From Catonia carolina (taxonomy: Eukaryota; Arthropoda; Insecta; Hemiptera; Achilidae): 64,000 bases of DNA. The notes under the pieces are model-generated. The model was not told where the DNA came from and did no database searches. It saw only the letters and a program-made list of their open reading frames with translations. The position numbers were made by a program, and so were the translations under genes. The stretch is taken from assembly GCA_035578175.1 (NCBI GenBank), contig JAQMRL010000001.1, forward strand, positions 237,971,038-238,035,037, written 5' to 3'. Below are positions 47,163-59,140 of this stretch, one piece after another (position 1 is the first letter of the stretch; each line of letters begins with the position of its first letter).

Positions 47163-48369
47163 CTTTACCAAAACAGACAAACAAACATAACAGGCATTAT
47201 ACACAATGGCCCCACCATTACAACAAACATATAATAAAAAAAGAACATACATATTGTAATTGGTTGGTACAAATAAACATTTATAGATTCAATATTGCAC
47301 AGACATTGGTATGATTTAGGTTTACTACATATAAACATATATTTATTACCAATTTGTTTTTTAAAGAATAGACATAAAAATGTTACTTACATAATTTGTT
47401 AGACAGCTCAGTTTATTAGTAAGTGTATCTGTGAAAAGGGGAGAGTAAACATCTGACAAAATGTTCCTTCAATTTAGATGGACTCTGCTCAGCTATCACT
47501 CATAATCTAGCTAACCTAAAACCTTTTTTTATATTTCTTGGATTTCAAGGATTAATCTTAGTATATATTCATAAACACCTACTTATTCAAATTAACCACT
47601 ATAAAAAGAAATTAGAAACAGGTAGGAATGCAATACATTAAGATATCTAGACGTCTTTTGAAACACGTATAAAAATCACGACAATTTGAAAAGAATTTAC
47701 ACTGAATCACTTCCAGAGATGAACTATAGTTTAGAAATTTTAGTATTATAAATCGACTTCTGAATATACTACTGAACCAATTTCAGCAAAGAAGTTACAA
47801 GAACCTCCATTTTATTTCTCATATATTAAAAAAACTATGATTATTAATTTATGAAAATAATTATAAGAAATAATTACATAAGTGTTCAGGTTAAAACTGA
47901 AGAAAAATATGATTTTAATACAATATAGAAACAATTTTGTAGAAAATTATATAGGGTACTGAAGTATGTTTAAATAAATAAATCTGGATGTTTAACTGAT
48001 CTTTTAATAATAGACATTTTGGAAAAACTCTTATCCTAGTATATCAACAAACTGGAAAAATAAAAAAAAATTGATTCAAAAAGCTATTCCAATTAAATGA
48101 AAAAATTTGGGTCTCCTTTTCCAGCACCAAAAAGAGTTTGAAGCAATCAAACAATACTGGCAAAAGCTTTTGCTAAATGTGTTCGGTAAGATCCTGCTTT
48201 ACTTTAGTAACTTTAGCATGCATGATGGAAAGTATTTTAAGTAATACAACCACAGGTGTTAACCACCCTCATAGGCGAGAATCCATCTCTATATGTGCTG
48301 CTTGAAGCAGCACACACACGACTGTCAGACTTCAAGCCGATGGATTTTGGTGAGCCCGCACTAACATGC

Positions 48370-48485
48370 ATAAAGGTATCTGATAGAAGTAAGGAGAAAA
48401 TCAAACAGTAAATGAATGTGAGAGCGTGGGCGACAGAATGAGCAAATGGAAATAACTGAAGTTATTTTACAAGGTCTAAATGAAA
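48370..48485 (+). pseudogene. Very short LINE 3' fragment
   Basis: GAGAAAATCAAACAGTAAAT, then GAATGTGAGAGCGTGGGCGA, matches the last coding block (GCTTACAGTGAGCGAATGC, GAGAATGTGGGCTGC) of the fragment at 57400-58232. Too short for more. Confidence 0.4.
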
Positions 48486-49117
48486 AAAATTGAAAAATCT
48501 ATCTAGTTAATATAACCAGCACTCAACAAACATATATATATACAAAATCGTTAAAAACTGATAATAAAACCATAAAAATTCAACTGAAGTAACCTTTTAA
48601 CTAACTGGTTAATTAAAAAATATTCCATATTTTAAATTAATAAATAATACATGAGTAGTTCCCAAAAAAAACCTTCACTCAACAATTTGAAATAAAATTT
48701 AATAACATTTCTTTTAGTTTACAATTACAGTATTTATAACTGGTGTACAACCAACAGAAATCCACAAAACATAAAAATGTATTTAAAAAAAACATAAATA
48801 ACATAACATAAATAAACAAACTGAATAAAACATAACACAATAATTTTGCACAATAGGAAAACAGTGAAAAATAACATAAATCTGTTGTACTAATAACAAA
48901 AATAAATAACTAAATGAATAATAGAAATTACATAGAATTTTGTAATATAAGCTGCAAAAAGTTGTACAACATTAATCAAATTTATTCAAAATTAACAGAA
49001 ACCTAGTTATCTAAAATTTATTGCACAGCATTTTAATTTCTGTAATATTTATTTTAAAATCATCTCAAATTATTTATGTACAGAAATAAGTAAACATATT
49101 ATTATTTACATTGAATA

Positions 49118-49795
49118 CACATTGTGTATTTGAAAGTCCGATAATAGAAGATAGATGGGATGAAGAGGCGTCGGTCGATGGACACAGAGATTGATTCCAG
49201 ATCTAAAAAAAAATGGCTGAGTAGGGGGTACGGCGAGATTGGTTATTACCTCATGCATGCATTTACAGGACATGGTTGCTTTCAAGCATATCTCCACTGG
49301 TTCAAATGATCAGATGAAGCAAGCTGTCTGGATTGTGAGGGGGAAGAGAACAACGCAGTACATGCAATTTTTGACTGCAGAAGATGGATACCGGAGAGGG
49401 AGGTTCTAGGGACCCATCTTGGGTCGTCAATTTCTCCAGAAAATCTCGGTGATTCTACGATTGCAGAAGAAGAAAGCTGGAAGGCCATTGAGGAGTTCAT
49501 CCAGAAAGTGATAAAGAGCAGAGAAGCCCAGCTGTGTTAGTCTCAAAAGAAATCACTCATAAAGGGGGAAAAATAGATGGTAAAAAGAGAAATCGCGCTG
49601 AGATAACGTTATCCAGCTAATAAGGAACCACCAGCTTGTTGTGAAGTTATGCCTAATGGAGATCCCGTGGCAAGTCGGGATGGGATAGAAAGGAACTGAG
49701 TTGCCTTCGGCAGAGCTCCGCACACCCCATGGAAGACCTATCTGGGTACCAAAATTTGGTTTCCTCTCGTATAAAAAAAAACATAACAAAGAAGA
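49118..49795 (+). pseudogene. 3' end of an R1/Jockey-like LINE with zinc-knuckle tail
   Basis: In one frame it reads YLMHAFTGHGCFQAYLHWFK, a stop near 49306, then DEASCLDCEGEENNAVHAIF and DCRRWIPEREVLG. The spacing C-x2-C...H-x4-C is the C-terminal zinc-knuckle-like motif after the RNase H region in R1/Jockey-type elements ('TGHG.F..YL...C..C...E...H.LF.C.RW'). The frame then stays open to TAG near 49540. A 3' untranslated region of about 240 bp ends in an A-run near 49780. Only the last 140 or so codons remain. Confidence 0.72.
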
Positions 49796-49956
49796 TAGAT
49801 TAATTTTCAAGAAGTGTTTAGGTAGAATATAAACTTCTTCGTTTCTAGGTTTAATGTGTTTCAAAAGGAATTTTTCAAAAAAGATACAAATAGAACAAAT
49901 TATTAAAAATGAACTCAAAGAAGAACAAATAAAATTTTAAATATCAAAACATCAAA

Positions 49957-50129
49957 GGCCACTTCGGTAGCGTAGTGGTTAGCGCATTGTCCTGCCATGC
50001 TGAGGTCCTGGGTTCAATTCCCGGTCTGAAAATTTTCTGTGTATAATCCCACAGTTAATGTTCCATAATTCTACCATAGTCTCTAATGAGCAAGCACAGT
50101 TGATACGACTACATAAATTAAAAAAAAAT
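49957..50129 (+). repeat. tRNA-derived SINE, tail type A, well preserved
   Basis: It starts GGCCACTTCGGTAGCGTAGT. The A box TAGCGTAGTGG (49968-49978) and B box GGTTCAATTCC (50011-50021) fit the consensus well with normal tRNA spacing. The tail contains AGTCTCTAATGAGCAAGC, then GTTGATACGACTACATAAAT, and ends in an A-run. Confidence 0.88.
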
Positions 50130-51663
50130 CTGAGGAACTATAAACAGAAATTAATGCCGAAGATGAATAGAAGGGGAAATAGTTATCACTTGATTCATTC
50201 AGCTAGTTGTCAGCTACAGGATAAAAGTTGTATGCTATTGTCCATAAAAACTACAAATTAGGAAAAAATAATTTGAAAACTGGCACTATTAAATTGAAGG
50301 AATAAGAATTCACCATAAATACAGAAATTGGACACCAAAAATATGCAAAGAATAAAATGTCTGGTTCCAGTGTCCTTTCACCCAGGCGTCATGTGCCTAG
50401 AAGTTACACATTACTTAATTATGTACTAAAAACATTTTTTTATAATTATTTCCATTGTCATGTTACAACATACAACCTTTACAAATCAGTATCATAATAA
50501 ACTGCTTATCGGTACAGCAATCATTGTTGAAGAATCCACAACACAATTAAAACACACCACTAAAAAGAAAGCTCAGAAAATCTTGAAGCGTCATACAGTT
50601 TTCTACATTCAAAATTAATTTTTTGTACTTCTCATACAGATGATTAATCTTAGCCAAAAATTTATGTGCAATATAAAATATACTGATCAGATTTGAATGA
50701 ATCATCCAAATCATAAATATATACAAAAAACTTAAGGACTTTGTCCTGTCTCAAAGAAAGGACTTCCATCAACCTTATGTATACATTTGTACAAACTAGG
50801 TGCAAAATTAAAAGCCCATAAAATGTTTTCAAAATTGAGAATCCTTTCTGGAGAACTTTTTTAATTCATTCCATTTAATAATTTTATGTGATTCAAGTAA
50901 TATCAATAAATTTAATGGGAATAATAACTAAAGCTCATAATTCTTTACAATTTTTTTTTGAAACCATACATACATCTACAGATCACTGCCTCCTCCTTCA
51001 TGTTTAATGGTACGTAATTTTACTGATACCATATAAATGTTTATTATAAGCCAATATTATAAAAAAGTTACAATCAAATATATCTTCCAACTAAATCAAT
51101 TTACAATGCAATATTTATCAATGTTAATTGTACCAACCAATGAATATTAATAAAATTAATGTAATAATGTTACAATCAACATTCCTTATATCGTTAGTAC
51201 ATTTACATATTAAAAAGAATGAAAAAGCACTGTTTCAATAATACATGTATATTAAATAGAAATGTAAAACAAATAATGAAGAAAGATGATAAGTCCATTC
51301 GATATGCTGTACATTACAACTTAAGCAGTCCTGTCATTTAAAATTTTAAAAATTACAAAAAAATAACAAGCAGGGATTTTTTAAATGTACTGTACTCTCC
51401 AGTTTTCCAATTGAAATTGTTAAAATATTCATAATTTTGATACAAATTGAAGAACAAAGATCAACACAAATTTTTTTTCTAGCAGATTTTACCAAAAAAA
51501 GTACAGAATTTATTTACAGTACTTGCTGGAAATTTTATATTATACCAAATTTTCACCTTGAAGCAATAACTTCAGTAAGAGTTCTGTATTTAAACGACAA
51601 AGAAAAATTACAATTAAAAAATTTATAATTCATATTTTTTTCAGTTTAATTTTTCCAAATGTT

Positions 51664-51810
51664 TTGGTTGATGAACAGCAGTGGTTAGAGTAACTGGTTT
51701 CTTTACCAGAGGACTCTGGTTTTATTTTCGGTAAGGTCTAGCATTTTTCATCACTCATTTTCATAAATCACAACATTACAGATTAATAAACAAAACAATC
51801 GGATGTAAAA
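51664..51810 (+). repeat. tRNA-derived SINE, tail type B
   Basis: It starts TGGTTGATGAACAGCAGTGG, with an altered B box (TGGTTTTATTTTCGG), the link AGGTCTAGCATTTTTCATC and a tail ending CAATCGGATGTAAAAAT. Confidence 0.65.
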
Positions 51811-51819
51811 ATATTAGAT

Positions 51820-51965
51820 ATCGGCATTTACTATGGATTATAATATAGGTACAGATTTGGTAGGTTTTAAAAAGTCTAATAATATCATACCCTTGCTGGG
51901 AATTGAACCCGGAACATTCCACTTTGCAGTGTGCAGAGGTGGAACTCTATAACCATTTGGGACTG
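51820..51965 (-). repeat. tRNA-derived SINE head in opposite orientation
   Basis: The minus strand reads TGCCCAGTCCCAAATGGTTA, B box GGTTCAATTCCCAGCAAGG, then TATGATATTATTAGACTTT. It lies tail to tail with the SINE at 51664-51810, separated by about 10-20 bp. Confidence 0.65.
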
Positions 51966-52779
51966 GGCAAAATTATGAACTATTTTTCAGTAAAATGAAT
52001 AATATTACAAACAAATACCAAAACTAAATCTGGGTAACTAATTTAAAAGAATGTGGGTTAACAACAAATTTTGAAAAAAAAACATGTAGGTACTTAGAAT
52101 TTCAACAAGAAAGCTAGGCAGAGAATGTTTTAAAAAAAAATCCTTGCTGTTATAATTTTTTATAAAAAAAGTTAATGACAGATCTGAAGCAAATTAGATT
52201 AATTGAAACATTATTACACATATATATTATTTATGATACAGAATTACACTAAGACTTTATGTTAAATTATGTTTTTTACACAATACTTAAGAAAAAAATA
52301 TTAATCACAATTACAGCTTATAATATAAATACAATGCACAAGTAGTGTAGAATCAATTATCACAAGTTCATATACAAACATTTAGATCATGCAGACTTTA
52401 TGAACGAAGGATAACAATGAAATAGAATGGTATCTATCTCAAAACATAGTTTATTAGTTTTTAAGATGAAATTGAAGTGAAAATTTGCGGTAGCATATCT
52501 ATTCTCTACGAACTGTTCTCTTTAATTATTACATTAAAATAAAATTGAAACCAATGAGTTCCTGTTTTCTGATAACTTGTTAAATACTTTTTGTAGTTAA
52601 GTACTATAACATTGTAAAAGTCTCGAAAGACTATCCAAGGGTTTCTGAGAATATCTAATTTCAATCTCTAAAAGCAAAATAACCTCGATAGCTTGCTACT
52701 TTCTTTAATTACACACCCCTTGGTCTTAAAAAATATACTTATGATTAAGATAAATCCATTAATTACTTAATGAAACGTG

Positions 52780-52875
52780 TAATACTTGTGCAACATGTAA
52801 TGATAAAGGAACTGAAAAAGTGAACCAGTACTGTTATTTAGGAAGTTTAACAAAAACTAATGACAACAAAGTACA
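52780..52875 (+). pseudogene. Short LINE reverse transcriptase fragment
   Basis: One frame reads EKVNQYCYLGSLTKTNDNK, the 'F.YLG..I' block that follows the catalytic region in many non-LTR reverse transcriptases (VDSFKYLGEVIT in the LINE at 13616-15703). Nothing extends it on either side. Confidence 0.45.
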
Positions 52876-53315
52876 CCTACGCTGTCCAGAGATGAATCAT
52901 CTTTCTAGATGCGCAGTCGTCGAGTGCAAGGCGGGGTGTGGTGGGGGTTAGACAGTAACCAGTCCGTCTTAAAAGTCAAACGGTAAACATCGTGCGCTAT
53001 CGTAATTTGTGAAAACATTAGTCAATCAGTGGGGAGTTTTTCTATAAACTTTCTAGATCTCAACAGTTACAGTTTTTACTACTAGTCCCATTAAACATAC
53101 GAACGAATGCCTTTTAACTAGAATAGTACTAACTAGTAAATTAATCATAATAGCAATAGACAGGCTGAAGTCTTCAATTCCCTACGTTTCAGTTTACCTA
53201 CTAGCATGTTCATTTGCCACATTACAACCTGTAGTAAAAAAATAAAGCGAAAAATTGTTTCAGCTAAACAATAGGTTTTACATGGAAAGAACATAAATCG
53301 TCACGAAAGATAATA

Positions 53316-53942
53316 CATGATAACCTGGATAATCCGACCCCGGGTAATCCGAATTCCCAAAAAAAGGTTCCAGTAAAGTGCCGTGTCTCATCACATTGCT
53401 CTTTAGTAAATTGATATTTATTAATACTGCATCAATTACTTTTAACTTAAAAATAAACAATGATACCAATTTGACTTAAGAATGTTTCCAACTATAAACC
53501 GACGATGAAATTATTGAAACAGTACGACAAGGGTTCGATGAAAATGTTGAAAATGATTACGATGATGAAATTGAATTAAACATGAAGAGCCTAAAACAAA
53601 AACACGCAATAAAATGTTTAAAACTTGTATTGAGTGGGCAAAAGAGAATGTTATTCCACAGCAAAAACTACTTTTATTGGCTCTGTATAAGAAGACACAG
53701 TAGAAAAATCACTAACTTCAAAGAAACAGAAACCATAGTAAAATTAATTTTTAAAATGTTTGTACCAATACCCTTTAGCGTTGTTTGCATAAAAATAGAA
53801 AGAGTAACGGGACTTATTTCGGCTTGCAAAAATCCCTTTGATACTCTCTCCTGTTCATTTAAATTGATTCCCTGATAATCCGAATTTTTCTTAATCCGAA
53901 CAGCTGCGGATTTTATTAGTTCAGATTATCCAGGGTCTCCTG
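53316..53942 (+). mobile_element. pogo/Tigger-type DNA transposon relic
   Basis: The inverted ends are CATGATAACCTGGATAATC on the left and the complement of CAGGAGACCCTGGATAATC on the right, flanked by TA (53314-53315 and 53943-53944). Inside, from 53501, the plus strand reads DDEIIETVRQGFDENVEND and, after a one-base deletion near 53621, CIEWAKENVIPQQKLLLLAL. This is the acidic C-terminal end of Tigger/jerky-type transposases. Everything upstream, including the catalytic DDE domain, is gone. AATCCGA motifs repeat within both ends. Confidence 0.82.
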
Positions 53943-53997
53943 TAAAACAAATCGGTCTTATTCCGCTCGCTCCGCTTGTCCTTCCCGACTGGTCACA

Positions 53998-54095
53998 TTC
54001 TCTTCCTTATATTAATGTATAGGAAGGAAAGTATTGTTTTCTCGTCGATTTTTCGAAATCGTGTTTTCACAGGATATAGGCTACACGTTTATAAA
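53998..54095 (+). repeat. ACTTTCTCTTGCC element, short left-end fragment
   Basis: ATTCTCTTCCTTATATTAAT, GGAAGGAAAGTATTGTTTTC and CGTCGATTTTTCGAAATCG match the left end of the element; the match fades after TACACGTTTATAAA. It starts about 55 bp after the Tigger relic. Confidence 0.65.
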
Positions 54096-54468
54096 TTTCA
54101 AATCCAAATCCATTTATAGTGATTCGTTTATAGATGCTTCTATAACTTACTAAAAAAAAAAAAATAGAAGATTCATTTCTTTTTTATTGACTGTGGAAGA
54201 AAAATTTATGTGAACAAACAAAGGATTAACTATTACAGTAGCACGACGTTTAAACATAGGACATGCGTAATTCTAGAGTTATTTATGTATTGTAATATAA
54301 AGAGCACTAAGCGAGACAAACGTGACACACCTGTTATTTGCGATTTAACACTGGTTAAATGTTACCTGTATTTAACACTTCAGTGAAAAAAATAGAAATA
54401 ATAGAAAATGTCCATTTCAATGTTAGGATTAGGATAAGAGTCGAGTTGTAACGGATATAAAAAAAAAA

Positions 54469-54471
<3 letters not shown>

Positions 54472-54499
<28 letters not shown>
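54472..54499. repeat. (TA)n microsatellite
   Basis: About 14 TA units preceded by an A-run. Confidence 0.95.
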
Positions 54500-55052
54500 G
54501 ATTAGAAAACAAGACAATTTTACACGACGTAAAAAATTCTGAAAAAATTACATGAATAAATCACTCGATTTGTTATGCAGTTGATATATTTCAATTAGAA
54601 AAAAAGTTTGTCAGAAAAAAAATAACCATTGTTTAAATATAACAAACGTTTTACGGAAGATTAACCTTGTCAGTGATTAAGAAGATTAATGAATAAGACG
54701 GATTAGATGAACAGTAATAGTTTTACAGTTGTGAGAATTAAAAATAATACTGCGTAAGTTAAATTTAAATTTTTTTAAACTGTTTTTTAAGAGTTATTAA
54801 AAACTGAAGGTAAATGTATGATACTTGAAGGATATTAAGTCATAATGTAATTAATAATGTCTTATCGTAAAACTTTTTAGAAAATTAAGTTAAAAAATAA
54901 ATTATCAAGAGGTATGTAATTTACCAAATAAAGTAAGTACCGTAGCGTTTTTGTTAGTACAGAGATTTAACTTAGTAGAGAGTAAAAGATTTCACTTACA
55001 TCTATGCGATGTGTTGACAAATTACATAATTAAGTCCAACAAAAAAATTCCT

Positions 55053-55397
55053 TGCCTATAACAGGCAGGTGGAGTGTTAAATTATTTGCACTCGATCTGC
55101 TAGTTCCAGGGCTATAAAAAATAGTTCTGTTTCTTATCACAAGATCAGCTAATTTATTATATGACTGAAGCATTTAAGAACAGAAGAGATAGAGGTGTAA
55201 AATACACTAGTCACAGTTATCTCCTCTGAGAGTAATGAATTTCATCATTGTAGATGCTGTTCAGAAGGCCTGGCATGCTGATAAGCATACTTTTTCACTC
55301 AGTAAGGAAGGCATAGTAAACTACCTCACTCCTCATTTCACTTAGTAAAGCCTCTAGAGGTTCAAACCAGCCTTTCGGCTGATAAACTAAACAACAA
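55053..55397 (+). repeat. CCATAACAGG repeat, full copy with internal deletion
   Basis: It is colinear with 12106-12492 at both ends (CTATAACAGGCAGGTGGAGT and GTTCAAACCAGCCTTTCGG). An internal deletion of roughly 50 bp follows GAGAGTAATGAATTTCATC and removes the CAGACCCTGTGGTGAATG block. The 3' hairpins are kept. Confidence 0.75.
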
Positions 55398-57399
55398 CGA
55401 AAAGTAATTCTGACCAATCTTCATAAAATATTTTACATTCCAAAATTTAAGATTTTTAGAAAATAACTTCAAAGTTTCTCTACCTCACAAAATATGTATA
55501 ATACACAAAATAGAAACAAACTGAGATTTGGCTGTGGAGTCAAATGCAGAAGATCAGCTGGACTTAAACTAGACAAGTAATGAAGCAGGTCAAAGAATCA
55601 AAAATAAGAAAAGGTTAATGAAAGATAAGAAAATTAGTACATACACTCGAAAAGAATAGTTACTGTACTGCTTGCTATGAAATAAATCCGTTTGTTTGAA
55701 GAACTCCATTTCATAAATTACCGCAAGTACGGAAAATTTAAAGATACATCAAATAAGGCTCATCCTTTTCAGCATTGACTAGTATGATACATATACCGTA
55801 CATTATATATTTTAATTAGTAGGAAATATGGAAATTTACACATAAAAACACTCAGTTTTTAGCCAGTCTTCCGTTGATGAGCTTTTAAAACGCCTGATAT
55901 TTCATTCAGGCAGTACACAAAAAAAAATCGGCATTCAGGTTATGTTAAAAATCACAGCAGTTTTCTCTATAAGTAATTATTTTAAAAGTAGACTCCGATG
56001 TTTCATTTTAATATGATGGTCATTTAAAAAAAAGTTACTCCATTTCCGAGTACAGATAAACAAATGAATTTTGGACTGAATCAATCGCTTTTACATCAGT
56101 TACTGCAACTGTGCATGATGTTCTAGACTGGATCTTTTCCTTCACTTTGATACCAATTTCAAGTAAATTGGCCGAAATATAATCAAAAAGTTATTTATGA
56201 AACTAGTGGCTGCTGCTTTTCAACCCTATTTTGATTTTAGGGAATGAGGATATATTTTGAGCTATTTATTTGTACTGGATTTTTAACAAAAAAAAAAAGA
56301 ATAGCTGTATTATTAGGCACAAAATATTTTTCACTAGTGTGGAACACAAAAAAAAATATTTTTGAAGGTAGAATCCCCCCCCCCTTTAAAAGGGAAACAA
56401 AATTCGGGAAAGATCCTATAATAAAAGTGTAAGGGTTCTGGATAAAAAACTTGGAACATTTACAGGAAAAAGTACCCTAAAACTAAACGAAAAATGTTTT
56501 AAGTACTGAATTTAAAAATAAAAAATGGGAATGGGGATAATAAAAAAAAATAGGTTAAGTTTATAAACACGTAGATAATAATTAATAAATTTAATTAACA
56601 CTGGCAATTAACATCAGACAATATGGTAATTAAAATACTTCAAATAATAATTAAGTCATACTTAAAAGCTGCAAGTGCTATGCACAATAGTGATGTAAAA
56701 AACTGTCCTTGTTCATAGAATTATGTAATGGAATTATTTATGCTTCATAAACTAAGAATAATTGTATAATGAAATCTATCAATGAATGAGTCATTAAAAA
56801 ACAAAAAAGAATGATTGAGTATGTGAGCTGACATTAATTTTTAATACATCATAAATGTATTAATACAATTAATTCTAAGACAGAAGTGATGGCACATCAG
56901 TTTTTGCATGACGATTATTAAAATGAGTAATAAACGGTTATGAAGGTTTTCCTATTATAAAACTTCTTCATCAGGTGTTTTCTAAAGAACTTCCAACAAA
57001 GCAAAGGACAAATGAAAACTTTTGTAAGCCTACAATTGGAACTCAGCTTATTGAAAACGTATCGTTCATAAAAAAAACAAACAAAAAGTAATGAAACGTC
57101 TTTGAAAACAAGTAACTAACACATTTTAAAACTCACAGGAAAATTAAGTGCTTATTAAACAAACGCTTTTTCAAAAATAAATATTTTGTTCCATCGCCTT
57201 ATAAGTTCATCTCCTGAAATAACATATAAGTTACATGATTTGTGAATCGCAAGTGAAGATTTTGATGTGGCATATAGTAAAACAAAAACAAAGTGAGGTA
57301 CGTTATTTTTGGAGACGTTCATGGGTTGTGGTTCCACAATTCCTGAACGTGAAGGATACGTATACGGAAACACGAAAGTTGATACTGGTGTTTAATGAT

Positions 57400-58232
57400 A
57401 CGGATAGTAGAGCAGGACTACAGATTTCCTTCGAGAAAACTAAATACATAGCGATTACCTAACAGCCCTGCGTCATCTAAAGACCCAGTACGGAAAAATT
57501 GAGAAAGTTTATAGCTTCAAGTACCTCGGAGAGATAATACAACTAAAAACCAGCGAAAAGGAAGCGAACAACAGATGAGGAAAAACGGCCGGCCGGTGCA
57601 TTTCGAGGAACTCAACACTTGTCTAAGAAGAAAGCACTCTCAAGACAAACCAAGATTAGATAAAACTGTGATAAAACCAACGTGTCTGTACACGAGTCAG
57701 TATCTTAGAATACGCGAGAAGGCTGATCTAGAGAAGCAGAGAAATTTGAGAGAAAGATCCACCGCAAGATAATGGGCCGGAAGATAGACGGACAATATAG
57801 AGGTTAGGAGGTCGAGAAGAACTGAACAAGGAAAATTGAAGATTAATGAAACATATTAGAAAGGAAGGCTAAAATTTTATGGATATCTGTAAAGAATGGA
57901 TGACAACCGGTTGACAAAACACATTATTAAGTTAAGACACTAAACAGTAGACCTAAGGTGTCAGATAAATGGTTTAAAGAAGGCAGAAAGGATATTGAGA
58001 AAACCGAAATAAATCTAGAAAACTTAATAAACCGAACAAAATTCAGACAACTTATTACGGACTTAAAGGGCTTCCATGAAGAGCAAAAGCAGAACACTGA
58101 GTGGACAGAATAAAGGAGAAAAGCTTACAGTGAGCGAATGCTGAGAATGTGGGCTGCAAAAATAGCTTCCAGAACCGTCTCAAGTCCCTCACGTGGTCTA
58201 AAATTGGCCCTATCCGAGAAAAAAAAACGGAT
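57400..58232 (+). pseudogene. Decayed LINE: end of reverse transcriptase to 3' terminus
   Basis: Pieces in three frames read LQISFEKTKYIAIT, KVYSFKYLGEI-like sequence, SDKWFKEGRKDIEKTEINLE, FRQLITDLKGFHEEQK and AYSERMLRMWAAKIASRT. They parallel, in order, RISFEKTELMLT, VDSFKYLGEVIT, WIEELREDMRELR and SERMRRCWAERRRK of the intact LINE at 13616-15703, so the two are relatives. It ends in an A-run rather than (TAA)n. It is the longest of the decayed copies and shows the family's 3' end. Confidence 0.75.
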
Positions 58233-58960
58233 AGTGGGTTGATACAATACTAAAAATATCTTTGTAATATAAATAGGCGGATGACCACTGCCGTACTGCT
58301 ACATAAATCCATAAAAGAGCAATTAGCACGTAAAATTTAATTTAAGAAAAGCATATTTTTTAGTAAAAAATGGTACATCGTACGTACGTATTGAAAAAAT
58401 TGAAAAAGTGATATGGACAATGTACCAAACAACAGCAGGGTCAGATAAACGTATACGCGCACCCCTATTGAATTTATAAGAACTGTAACGAAAGAAGGTA
58501 AATGAGAATTATTTTTTACAAAGTACCCAATAAAAAAACAAAATACGGGTGGACGAATCTAAGAAAACAAAAAGATGATTGAATATTATTATACTTTTTC
58601 TGAAAATTATGAAAAACAGTAGGATTCATAATTTTAAAAATTTTCAGTTTGAAAAGATTAAGACGAAGTGTACACTAGATAATACAGCAAGAAGAACAAT
58701 TAAAATGATAGATCATGGAAAAACATAACTAGATAAAGAAGTTTGCTTTAATACAATTTGTACACAATAGCAGGGAAAAACTGGGAAACTAGTATAATTT
58801 TACTCAACTAAACTAATTTTGTAAGATCCAAATAGACTAGACGGCTACCACCAAATATAGCTCATGTACAGTACTGGGAACGGAAGTAAAAAGGATGACC
58901 ATGCAAGTGATTGCAGTGATTTACTAGAGGAATACAGCAAGGACGTAATAAAAATTTATT

Positions 58961-59140
58961 CATAGTGGTTAACGCGCTAGTCAACTAAGCGGAGGTCCCG
59001 GGTTCAGTTCCCAGCTAGGGTCTAGAAATTACTAAAATTCAAAACCCACCATTATAGTTATACTAGTATATCTCAACGTAGTCGCTAATGACCAAACTAA
59101 ACTTGATAAGACTTTAAATAAAACTAAAATAAAATTATTT
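58961..59140 (+). repeat. tRNA-derived SINE, tail type A, 5'-truncated
   Basis: It begins inside the A box (ATAGTGGTTAACGCGCTAG), has B box GGTTCAGTTCCCAGCTAGG, then GTCTAGAAATTACT and the tail ACGTAGTCGCTAATGACC to GATAAGACTTTAAATAAAAC. Confidence 0.8.

Noticed and set aside
47163..47184. Start codon upstream of the 80-nt CELF exon giving a 65-residue frame
   Set aside because: This part is the intron end before the acceptor; the frame only reads through because it happens to be open.
49957..50030. Possible genuine tRNA gene
   Set aside because: Both RNA polymerase III boxes are present, but the same sequence recurs with shared SINE tails and A-runs, and I could not fold a full cloverleaf with a matching acceptor stem.
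57235..57462. 75-codon frame as an independent gene
   Set aside because: Its end is the LQISFEKTKYIAIT block of a decayed LINE; the upstream part has no recognisable homology.
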